From the NCBI GenBank assembly GCA_963678555.2, contig CAXXJA010000003.1, forward strand, positions 682,001-746,000: a stretch of 64,000 nt of DNA. The letters run 5' to 3'. A model generated the notes under the pieces. It worked only from the letters and a program-made list of their open reading frames with translations, did not search any database and was not told where the DNA came from. Below are positions 56,266-63,423 of this stretch, piece after piece. Numbering within the stretch: the first letter of the stretch is position 1; each line of letters begins with the position of its first letter. Both the position numbers and the translations under genes were made by a program. Origin of the DNA: SABI01 sp963678555. Lineage in GTDB: Bacteria > Spirochaetota > Spirochaetia > Sphaerochaetales > Sphaerochaetaceae.

Positions 56266-56486
56266 TATTTCAGGCCAAGCTCTTGTTCAACTTCGTCCAG
56301 AGTGAAGGTATGCGGATCCTTTTCATATTCCTGTTTTGCCTCTTTATACGCGTGGAGATCAAATTCGTCTTCAATTCGTTCAAGAACGGTCAGACGAATA
56401 AATTCTGACAGGCTTTGGTTGTGGAGTTTCGCATATGCTTTGATGAGCTGAGATTCTTCGTCTTTTATTCTCAATGAAATGGTCAT
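56265..56486 (-). CDS. RelB-family antitoxin, copy 1
   Basis: The 73-residue protein has a ribbon-helix-helix N-terminus (MTISLRIKDEESQLIKAYAK) and an acidic C-terminus for toxin binding (TFTLDEVEQELGLK). A perfect palindrome lies 14 bp upstream of its start and is the expected autoregulatory site. Confidence 0.88.
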   Translation of the reverse strand: MTISLRIKDEESQLIKAYAKLHNQSLSEFIRLTVLERIEDEFDLHAYKEAKQEYEKDPHTFTLDEVEQELGLK

Positions 56487-56499
56487 CCCTTTCTCCTTG

Positions 56500-56518
56500 T
56501 GTAATACATTGTATTACA
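56500..56518. promoter_or_regulatory. relBE operator, copy 1
   Basis: TGTAATACATTGTATTACA has 8-bp symmetrical arms directly upstream of relB. The same site is at 59220-59238. Confidence 0.7.
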
Positions 56519-56771
56519 TTGCCTCGCCGAGTTCAAGACTCAGGGAGATGTTCCCCTCTATCCATAATTCTTCTCTATCTGAAGAACTCGGGAGAAGTTG
56601 TTCCTGCTTCTGACTGGAGGTGATTATCCTGTCAGAAGAGATTGTCCTATCATCTCAGCTGATTCTCACGGGTGGCAGAGAGGGGAGTCCCTGCAAGACA
56701 GAGCTCCTCTGATAGAAACATGAGCGCTTCAGGAAAGCAGATACATAGTGAGAGTTGTGTGTTTTATACCT

Positions 56772-56830
56772 GGTGCCGTTTCCCCAGAAAATCTGAGGAT
56801 GAAGGTGAATGTTCTACGTGGTACCGTTCC
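56772..56830 (+). repeat. Two boundary motifs in tandem
   Basis: GGTGCCGTTTC (56772-56782) ends the RelBE cassette. GGTACCGTTCC (56820-56830) forms the 3' end of the next minus-strand gene. They are separated by 37 bp with no gene. Confidence 0.75.
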
Positions 56831-58193
56831 TGATCACACGTGGAAGTAGTTCTGCAGCGTAGAGAGGGAGCGAGATGAGCGGAAAGGTTACCTGCGAAGC
56901 GTCATGAAGCGATACGGAAACCTGTTGAAAGGAAGGGGGATTGAGATCAAGACGAACTGCGAGCTTAGCATGGTTTTCCGCCATGAACTGATGCAGGGAT
57001 TTGAGCGTGCCTGTTGTACCGGCTTTCACCTCGAGTGGAATGATATCAGATTCGAGCTGTATGATGTAATCAACTTCTGCATTCCCCTTCTTTCCTGATC
57101 GCTGCCAGTAGTGAAGCAGGAGTGGTGAATTCAATTCATGGCTCCTGAGCAGCTGCTGCCCGACGAACTGCTCTGCAGGTGCCCCTTCATTGATCAGACG
57201 CTGTTCTGACAATCCCCTGATATCGGCAGGGGATACACCTGCCATCCGGTTCATGAGTCCTATATCAAGGTTGAGAAGTTTGAACACGCTCTCATCCATT
57301 TCTGCTCCCAGAGGAACACCATTGGCATCACTGTGCACAACCTTCGTGATGAGTTTTGCCTGAATCAGGAGCTCAAGTGCATGTTTGATCGGCCTTGAGG
57401 TGTGATCTTCAGAGAAACGGGTGTAGAGAATCTTCTGGCCTACAGAAGAAGGCATCCTGCGAAGAATGGTCTGCAGAAGCAGCGGGTCGGCCTTTCCCGC
57501 ATATTTTGCGAAGTCATCGAAGTAGGTATGAATGATGGAATCATGTATCTGTGAGACCTGCTGCAGGTCCTGTGTTTCCAGGTACACTGCCACAGCTTCA
57601 GGCATTCCTCCTATGTACAGATACTCTCTCAGTCGATTCTTCAATCTCTGGTGGAGTGACTGTGCAGTGGTGGCACTCGTGTGGTACAGGTCTGCAAGGG
57701 ATCGAAGTTCCTGTGCGCTATAGGTGTCAACCGCATCAAGGAATTCGAGGAACGTGAGGGGACCCATATGCAGATAGGATACACGACCGACCGGCATGGA
57801 GCAGGAATGAGAGCCAAGGACGAATTCAAGAAGTGATCCGGCAGCTATGACAGCCAGATCAGGAAGTTCCTCATGGAAGTATCGTAGAGCTGCTATCGCT
57901 TCAGGAATAGCCTGAATTTCATCCAGAAACAGAAGCGATTGTCCTGTTTGTATCTTCTTCCCGGTAATCCCTTCGAGTTCACCAATGATTGTACGAGGAT
58001 TCTTCGTAATAAAAGCCTTTTTCAGCTCAAGATGTCTTTCCAGATTAAGCTCAGCCAGTTCCAGGCCCTGTTCCCGGGCGAAGGCTCTCACGAGGTAGGT
58101 CTTTCCCACCTGACGGGCTCCGCGCAGGATCAGGGGCTTTCTATGTGCCCGTGTGAACCATGCCTTCAGGTTGTTCATGTCAGATCGTGTCAT
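56814..58193 (-). CDS. AAA_14/DUF4143 ATPase
   Basis: The 459-residue protein has Walker A RGARQVGKTY, Walker B QSLLFLDEIQ and a sensor stretch (LAVIAAGSLLEFVLG). The DUF4143 domain ends with GNAEVDYIIQLESDIIPLEVKA. The last codons, RNGTT-stop, are written by the boundary motif at 56820-56830, so part of the C-terminus comes from the repeat. This implies that the gene's 3' end was fixed by recombination there. Confidence 0.88.
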   Translation of the reverse strand: MTRSDMNNLKAWFTRAHRKPLILRGARQVGKTYLVRAFAREQGLELAELNLERHLELKKAFITKNPRTIIGELEGITGKKIQTGQSLLFLDEIQAIPEAIAALRYFHEELPDLAVIAAGSLLEFVLGSHSCSMPVGRVSYLHMGPLTFLEFLDAVDTYSAQELRSLADLYHTSATTAQSLHQRLKNRLREYLYIGGMPEAVAVYLETQDLQQVSQIHDSIIHTYFDDFAKYAGKADPLLLQTILRRMPSSVGQKILYTRFSEDHTSRPIKHALELLIQAKLITKVVHSDANGVPLGAEMDESVFKLLNLDIGLMNRMAGVSPADIRGLSEQRLINEGAPAEQFVGQQLLRSHELNSPLLLHYWQRSGKKGNAEVDYIIQLESDIIPLEVKAGTTGTLKSLHQFMAENHAKLAVRLDLNPPSFQQVSVSLHDASQVTFPLISLPLYAAELLPRVIRNGTT

Positions 58194-58709
58194 AAAGAAC
58201 CCCCTCTTTCGTACAGATTCTCACAGAAAGATGGGCATGTCAAGACTGGAAGCGAGAACGTTGCGTCAGCTGCTCTTCCCCTTCTTCTGTTCAGGGGGGA
58301 GGAGTCATGAACATGTGGGTTTAGCTTTCCATGACACTCTCTTCGCCCCTGAGAGCCTGCTCCGGGGTATATATACTGTTTTGTGAAGAGAAAGCGTGCG
58401 AGGGGGCGCCGGAGACTTTCGATACCCTGCACATCCACCTGATGCTCCAGTGCTGAGCTTTGTCTATAGAACATCATCTCCTCTGCCTGATGCTCAAGAA
58501 AGCCGGCCGTGTATGCTGCGGGTCACGAAGGGGAAGAGAGTGGGAAGTGGAGGGAACGAATCTTGAGGGGGGGGCTGGCGGCAAGGAGGGGAAGGGAACG
58601 AGAGAGAAGCCGGATGTCGAAAAAGCCAGGGAACGTGCTGATGTGAGAGAAGGGGAACGTGGTCACCTCTCGTTCTCTCCTCTGTGGGCTGAATGTGGAT
58701 TTTCTGCCT
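58194..58709 (+). repeat. Intergenic block with long repeat, copy E
   Basis: From 58435 to ~58530 it matches copies A-C (CACCTGATGCTCCAGTGCTG, GTGTATGCTGCGGGTCACGA). A purine-rich tract (58530-58640) follows, then unrelated DNA to the boundary motif. I see no gene in it; the frames present are low-complexity. Confidence 0.65.
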
Positions 58710-58720
58710 GGTACCGTTTC
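58710..58720 (+). repeat. Boundary motif GGTACCGTTTC
   Basis: TTTTCTGCCTGGTACCGTTTC starts the second RelBE cassette; the relE stop codon begins inside it. Confidence 0.8.
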
Positions 58721-58985
58721 AGTGACGATATACGTCTTTTCTGTGCCCGATATTCAGGATCAGAATAGTGATGGTCTCTTCACTGATTTCCGCGATGAGA
58801 CGGAAATCGCCGATTCGGTATCGCCATTGTCCAGTTCTGTTTGCTGTAAGTGCTTTCTCTGTCGCATGGGGGTTCTCACACCCCTGAAGATGTTTCCGGA
58901 TCCAGGATATGATAAAGAGAGAAATATGCTTGTCTAGTTTTTCCAGTTGTTTCAGAGCTGCTTTGCTGAAGAGAACTTCATACAT
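58719..58985 (-). CDS. RelE/ParE-family toxin, copy 2
   Basis: The 88-residue protein is like copy 1, with changes near residues 15-19 (KQLEKLDKH) and 60 (HATEKALTANR). All strand and helix signatures remain. Both copies look intact, so two parallel modules may cross-regulate. Confidence 0.88.
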   Translation of the reverse strand: MYEVLFSKAALKQLEKLDKHISLFIISWIRKHLQGCENPHATEKALTANRTGQWRYRIGDFRLIAEISEETITILILNIGHRKDVYRH

Positions 58986-59206
58986 TATTTCAGGCTAAGC
59001 TCTTGTTCAACTTCTTCCAGAGTATAGGTATGCGGATCCTTTTCATATTCCTGTTTTGCCTCTCCATACGCGTGGAGATCAAATTCGTCTTCAATTCGTT
59101 CAAGAACGGTCAGACGAATAAATTCTGACAGACTTTGGTTGTGGAGTTTCGCATATGCTTTGATGAGCTGAGATTCTTCGTCTTTCATTCTTAATGAAAT
59201 GGTCAT
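58985..59206 (-). CDS. RelB-family antitoxin, copy 2
   Basis: The 73-residue protein is almost identical to copy 1, with changes at residue 7 (K for I in RMKDEES versus RIKDEES) and in the C-terminal toxin-binding region (TYTLEEVEQELSLK). The latter changes could alter partner specificity. It has the same upstream palindrome. Confidence 0.88.
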   Translation of the reverse strand: MTISLRMKDEESQLIKAYAKLHNQSLSEFIRLTVLERIEDEFDLHAYGEAKQEYEKDPHTYTLEEVEQELSLK

Positions 59207-59219
59207 CCCTTTCTCTTTG

Positions 59220-59238
59220 TGTAATACATTGTATTACA
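59220..59238. promoter_or_regulatory. relBE operator, copy 2
   Basis: TGTAATACATTGTATTACA, identical to copy 1. Confidence 0.7.
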
Positions 59239-59491
59239 TTGCCTCGCCGAGTTCAAGACTCAGGGAGATGTTCCCCTCTCTCCATAATTCTTCTCTATCT
59301 GAAGAACTCGGGAGAAGTTGTTCCTGCTTCTGACTGGAGGTGAATATCCTGTCAGAAGAGATTGTCCTATCATCTCAGCTGATTCTCACGGGTGGCAGAG
59401 AGGGGAGTCCCTGCAAGACAGAGCTCCTCTGATAGAAACATGAGCGCTTCAGGAAAGCAGATACATAGTGAGAATTGTGTGTTTTCTACCT

Positions 59492-59502
59492 GGTGCCGTT
59501 TC
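59492..59502 (+). repeat. Boundary motif GGTGCCGTTTC with ATPase-gene 3' tail
   Basis: The motif is followed by CCCCATCAAAACAGCTCAC, the last bases of the ATPase gene at 49907, and then by unrelated DNA. This is a scar of recombination or cassette loss. Confidence 0.8.
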
Positions 59503-59586
59503 CCCATCAAAACAGCTCACAACGGCCTGCAGAATCGGAGCTTGCGTCTACAACTCCAATCAGCATGCGAAAATATGTGTTTTTCT

Positions 59587-59958
59587 TCAGATGTGCAAGT
59601 CCATTCTGGTCACCAGACCTCGAGCCTTCAAGTGTTCCAGCGGAACGGGATCACTCAATAATGCTCTCAGCTCATCACCGGTCAATTGAGCTGCCTCCTC
59701 GCTGTCCTTTGGCCAGCTGAAACGACCGTAGCGGATTGTCCTGCAAAGCATCCAGCACCCGGCTCCCTCGCAGTAGACAATACGGATCTGTTTTCTGTTG
59801 GTTGAACAGAACACAAACATGGACTGTTCGTCCAACTCCATGTTCATAGCTCCGACCACCAGGGAGACCATTCCACGCACACCGCGACGAAAATCGGTAG
59901 CCCCAAAGCGCAGAAAGATCTTCTTTCTTTCGATGCCCGTGTCAAACGGCAGTTTCAT
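59587..59958 (-). CDS. tnpB: IS66-family TnpB (Orf2)
   Basis: The ~123-residue protein has the IS66 Orf2 pattern (KKIFLRFGATDFRRGVRGMV, FVFCSTNRKQIRIVYCEGAG). I chose ATG at 59958, overlapping the TnpA stop by 4 bp, rather than the frame to 60033. The downstream TnpC transposase gene, the catalytic component, is missing: DNA after 59587 is the RelBE repeat scar. The element is therefore a remnant. Confidence 0.85.
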   Translation of the reverse strand: MKLPFDTGIERKKIFLRFGATDFRRGVRGMVSLVVGAMNMELDEQSMFVFCSTNRKQIRIVYCEGAGCWMLCRTIRYGRFSWPKDSEEAAQLTGDELRALLSDPVPLEHLKARGLVTRMDLHI

Positions 59959-60353
59959 CTCAAAAACCCTCTGATTCGAGCAAGTACATTTCTCCCTTCC
60001 CTGCTGCAGGGAAGTCTGTACAGCATCAGGCACAGATCGTGCACCTGCTGCTGGAAGACAACCATCTCTTCCAGACTCATCCCTTCACCATTCCTCGCCC
60101 CGCTTCTGCTACCGGATTGACTGCCGACGTTGTAGCACACGATATTCATTTCTGATGCAGGTTGGTGTTTTGTCTTCTGCAGAAAGCTTCCTGATCTGTC
60201 GGATTCAGCTTGCTTGAGCCATTTCCTGAGTGTCACTGCGGTAATGGGAACATCCACTCGCTCGCAGAATTTCTTCTGGGAAAGCCCTGATTGTCTATAC
60301 CTGCCGACTATTTCATCTTTGGCTTCCTGCAAATACGGTCTTACTGATTTCAT
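59955..60353 (-). CDS. tnpA: IS66-family TnpA (Orf1)
   Basis: The 132-residue protein has a helix-turn-helix (IVGRYRQSGLSQKKFCERVD, AVTLRKWLKQAE). It is the accessory protein of IS66 elements. The start is ATG at 60353 with GGAGGATAAGC upstream. With TnpC absent it cannot support transposition. Confidence 0.8.
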   Translation of the reverse strand: MKSVRPYLQEAKDEIVGRYRQSGLSQKKFCERVDVPITAVTLRKWLKQAESDRSGSFLQKTKHQPASEMNIVCYNVGSQSGSRSGARNGEGMSLEEMVVFQQQVHDLCLMLYRLPCSREGRNVLARIRGFLR

Positions 60354-60699
60354 GCTTATCCTCCTCAGCCCATGCTAAAGAGAATTGTCCTCATTCGTAT
60401 ACGACGTATTTGGTTTGATGCTCACTTCCTGGAAGGGAAAACTGGTGAATGAGGGTTATCAGGATCCCTTCGAAACCTTCACGATCCTCTCCTAGTTACA
60501 AAATATCGGGAATTTGGGTTCATAACATGTTATAATTTGGGGAGGAATTTGGGTAATTATTTTAGCAAATGATATATTAGATTTCTACTACTGTTAGGGT
60601 CAGGAGCAATTAACCAAAAATAGTCGGGGAAAAAGAACCATCAGGAGTCGGACTCAACCAAAGTCGAAATAAAACAACCAAATCTGCCAAGATTTCTTG
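60354..60699. other. IS66/IS21 junction with short direct repeats
   Basis: No gene. GGAATTTGGGT occurs at 60509-60519 and again at 60544-60554, a pattern typical of the repeated transposase sites at IS21 ends. They mark the right-hand (istB-side) end of the IS21 element. Confidence 0.5.
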
Positions 60700-61482
60700 T
60701 TATCTAAACTTTACGAAGTTTAACTCAATCTGTTCCCGGTCAGAACCTCGATGGCTCTGTCCTGAGAAAGTCATACAGATGGCCTTATCCCACAGCCTGT
60801 CGATGGTGCACTCTAGAGCATCATCTTCATCAAACAGTTCGGGCCATTGAGAAAGATCTTTGTTGCTGGTCAACACGATGCTGCCGGTTTCCTTCATGCT
60901 GACACGATCTACCAGCTGGAAGAACAGAAGAGTCTCTGGTCTATTGAACTTACAGTACCCAACTTCATCAATAATGAGGCAGGAATACTTGGACAGCCCG
61001 TTCAGAAGCTTCCCGGTCTTCTCTCCGATGATGGCATCATGGAATTTATCTTTAAGTTCATCCATCTTTATGAAGTATGCCTTCATCTTGTTGCTGCAGC
61101 ATTCATTCCCGATGGCCATAGCGAGATGTGTTTTCCCAGTTCCCGTCGGGCCAATCATAATCACGTTTCTCTTCGAACTGAGGAAAGAAAGGCTCTTCAA
61201 CGAAAGAACCTGCCTCTTTGCCTTCTCATTGAGGAGATCCATCTTGAAGTTGTTGAAAATAAGAGGGCTCTTCTGAGGAATTCTCGAGAGTTTCTTCAAT
61301 GTCCTTATTGCAGTTTCGTGCTTCTTCGCTACCATTGCTGCAAAAAGTCCGTCCAGAAGACTGAGTTCTGATGGTGTAACATCGGAAGCATGGATCCACC
61401 CCAATACATCATCTAGAGAGAATGGCAACCGCAGATCCACTATATGCTTCTGGTATCTGAGGAGGAATTCATCACTTGTCAT
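60700..61482 (-). CDS. istB: IstB-like ATPase (IS21 family)
   Basis: The 260-residue DnaC-like AAA+ protein has Walker A GPTGTGKTHLAMAIG, Walker B CLIIDEVGY and sensor I SIVLTSNK. It regulates IstA target use. Its start overlaps the istA stop by 11 bp. It appears intact, but the element's IstA is truncated. Confidence 0.9.
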   Translation of the reverse strand: MTSDEFLLRYQKHIVDLRLPFSLDDVLGWIHASDVTPSELSLLDGLFAAMVAKKHETAIRTLKKLSRIPQKSPLIFNNFKMDLLNEKAKRQVLSLKSLSFLSSKRNVIMIGPTGTGKTHLAMAIGNECCSNKMKAYFIKMDELKDKFHDAIIGEKTGKLLNGLSKYSCLIIDEVGYCKFNRPETLLFFQLVDRVSMKETGSIVLTSNKDLSQWPELFDEDDALECTIDRLWDKAICMTFSGQSHRGSDREQIELNFVKFR

Positions 61483-62019
61483 TGTATGAATCCTCCTTCA
61501 GAATCGAGAACCTCTCGAATCTTTTGCTTGTATCCTTCGGTGGAACAAAAGTAAGAGTCGAAGTTATTCTCTGCGTAGGCTGTTCTTCCGGTTCAGTTGA
61601 CCACTGGCCGATGCAACTATTCGGTTTTTTCGACCAATTCACACGGTGGGCATAGATTTCATCGTGTGTCTCAGGAGAAAGGATCCTGAGTACATCACCA
61701 GTTCTCTGAACCCTTACAGTCTTTCCGGAATGGGTAAGAGGAACCCCATAGAGCCTGTTTTCATAATTAACATACCCATCCCAGGAAATCTTCCTCATGG
61801 GAGCAAGGTATGGAATCAGGCGACTATCCTCAGGAAGAGGAGAAAAGTTCTCATGGCTATAGTGTTGTTCCATTGGGACAACATCCCGGGATCTGGTGAC
61901 GGTGCTGTTCTTCTCGTAGCACCAAGTTCGAGCTTCATTGTTGAGATTAGTTATGTTGATGAAGGTTCTTCCAACGATGAAGTTCTCCTTCACATAGCGT
62001 ACGAGTCTCTCGACAGCTT
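61472..62019 (-). pseudogene. istA: IstA transposase (IS21 family), C-terminal fragment
   Basis: About 180 residues remain: VERLVRYVKENFIVGRTFIN (end of the catalytic core) and the C-terminal beta-barrel (KISWDGYVNYENRLYGVPLT). The N-terminal helix-turn-helix and the DDE catalytic core are gone. Homology ends at about 62017, exactly where the inverted repeat 62012-62043 begins, so the gene was cut by insertion of the neighbouring recombinase element. Confidence 0.85.
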
Positions 62020-62043
62020 ATTCGACTGTATAAATAAGCTGTC
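62012..62043. repeat. Perfect 11-bp inverted repeat at the element junction
   Basis: GACAGCTTATT and AATAAGCTGTC flank a 10-bp spacer. The layout resembles a tyrosine-recombinase core site. It spans the point where istA homology stops. Confidence 0.7.
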
Positions 62044-62064
62044 TTATTCATATCATCCAAAGAT

Positions 62065-62131
62065 TTCGCATCTTTCCAAACATCGCCATTCCAGGCTGCC
62101 TGAGTTGCTTTTCCTCGGGGAAAGATGCGAA
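62065..62131. repeat. Perfect 13-bp inverted repeat, 41 bp apart
   Basis: TTCGCATCTTTCC (62065-62077) and GGAAAGATGCGAA (62119-62131) lie between the junction and the first recombinase gene. They may be accessory recombinase sites or a transcript hairpin. Confidence 0.65.
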
Positions 62132-62205
62132 TAACGTTTTGCTAAACGATTGCAAAAAGGAAAACCCCATGGCCTTCTGTAAGTATCAATACAGAAGGAG
62201 CTTAT

Positions 62206-63423
62206 ATGGAATTCAAAAAGGCAATCGAGTACATCATGTCATTTTACAGAACTTGGTACAAAAAGACTGCCCAGGTCTCGATGGGGCATATCTGCAGGGA
62301 ACTGCTTGCATACTTCCCAGAAAAAGGAAGGATCTACTCAGAGGAAGCATTGCAGGACTGGCTTACCCTGAAGATGAAGGAGAAAGACGGAGAGTACCTG
62401 CAAATTGTACGATATAACCATGCTGTCCATCTCATCCTGGATGTGGTAAGAACTGGGACCATGCAATACGGCAAAGTATATTACCTGCTACGAGTGCCGT
62501 CGACTCCTTCCACCTACAGGTGGGAACATATACTTACAGAGTATCTTCTGGAGTTGAAACGTGAAGGCAGGGCTCGTGCAACAATAACATTCTCACGTGC
62601 AGCTTGTACGAAATTCATAAGATTCCTCGAAGAGAATGGGTGCAAGAAACCTGAAGATCTTACATTCCAATTATGCATCAGATATGAACAGGAAGCTGCG
62701 GGTCATGAGAAGAACAACGGGAAACGTGCATACCAATACAGGATCAGAATGTTCATCCGTCACCTCCAACAGAAGAATCTTGTCGATGGGAATCTTGAAT
62801 ATGCCATCAAGACGAGATATCGGATACCGGTGAATGCAATCTCCATCCTCTCGGAGGAACAAAAGAGGGAGGTGTACGCTGCACGGAATTCAGAAAGCAG
62901 CATGGCCAATCGGAACTATGCGATGGCCACCCTTGCGCTATATCTTGGCTTGCGGTCGATTGACATCATCAACCTCAGAACATCGGATATTTCATGGGCG
63001 GAGAACTCAATAAGGCTCATCCAGCAGAAAACCGGCAGGGAAATGGTTCTTCCGCTCATCCCCGTCGTTGGCAACGCAATTGCCGACTATGTGCTGCATC
63101 ATCGCCCAGAATCTTCAGTGCCTAATGTATTTGTCTCCCATCGATTTCCGTTTGGAAGACTGAAAGCAAGCTCATCCTGCTTTGCTGCAGCCGGGCAACT
63201 AATCCACGAACAGCATCCCGGTCAACCATCCGGCATGCATATCATGCGCAAGACATTGGCAGCGGACTTGCTTAGATGCAATGTGCACCACGATATGATT
63301 TCTGGTGTTCTTGGCCACGCCGGATCCGACTGGCTCGACCCATATCTCAATACTGACCACGAGCGGATGAGGGCCTGCTCCATACCTCTGGGTTCGATAG
63401 GGTTGCCGGAGGTGTTCCGATGA
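62206..63423 (+). CDS. Tyrosine recombinase (phage-integrase family)
   Basis: The 405-residue protein has a SAM-like core-binding domain (residues ~105-190) and a catalytic domain with R (LGLRSIDIINL), K (QQKTGREMVLP), HxxR (GMHIMRKTLAADLL), H (LGHAGSDWL) and Y (DPYLNTD). It has AGAAGGAG upstream. It overlaps the next gene by 4 bp (ATGA). Tandem overlapping tyrosine recombinases are the hallmark of RIT elements and Tn554-like transposons. It is longer than an integron IntI and lacks the IntI-specific extra helix as far as I can judge. Confidence 0.9.
   Translation: MEFKKAIEYIMSFYRTWYKKTAQVSMGHICRELLAYFPEKGRIYSEEALQDWLTLKMKEKDGEYLQIVRYNHAVHLILDVVRTGTMQYGKVYYLLRVPSTPSTYRWEHILTEYLLELKREGRARATITFSRAACTKFIRFLEENGCKKPEDLTFQLCIRYEQEAAGHEKNNGKRAYQYRIRMFIRHLQQKNLVDGNLEYAIKTRYRIPVNAISILSEEQKREVYAARNSESSMANRNYAMATLALYLGLRSIDIINLRTSDISWAENSIRLIQQKTGREMVLPLIPVVGNAIADYVLHHRPESSVPNVFVSHRFPFGRLKASSSCFAAAGQLIHEQHPGQPSGMHIMRKTLAADLLRCNVHHDMISGVLGHAGSDWLDPYLNTDHERMRACSIPLGSIGLPEVFR

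Larger units (their letters stand above)
55993..56786. repeat. 794-bp RelBE cassette, copy 1
   Basis: This block is nearly identical, with no net length change, to 58713-59506. Both start ACCGTTTCAGTGACGATA and end GGTGCCGTTTCCCCA, that is, both are bounded on each side by the short motif. The outer flanks are unrelated. Confidence 0.9.
58713..59506. repeat. 794-bp RelBE cassette, copy 2
   Basis: The partner of 55993-56786, with scattered base changes only. It is followed by the 49-bp stretch found at the 3' end of the ATPase gene at 49907. Confidence 0.9.

Noticed and set aside
58460..58768. 102-codon plus-strand frame in repeat copy E
   Set aside because: Low-complexity E/G/R-rich product of the purine tract.
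42460..59506. Canonical integron (IntI plus attC array)
   Set aside because: The boundary motif lacks the GTTRRRY/RYYYAAC core pair, and the nearby tyrosine recombinase is part of a tandem recombinase element, not an IntI.
42460..59506. CRISPR array
   Set aside because: Repeats are kilobases apart with genes between them and no regular spacers.
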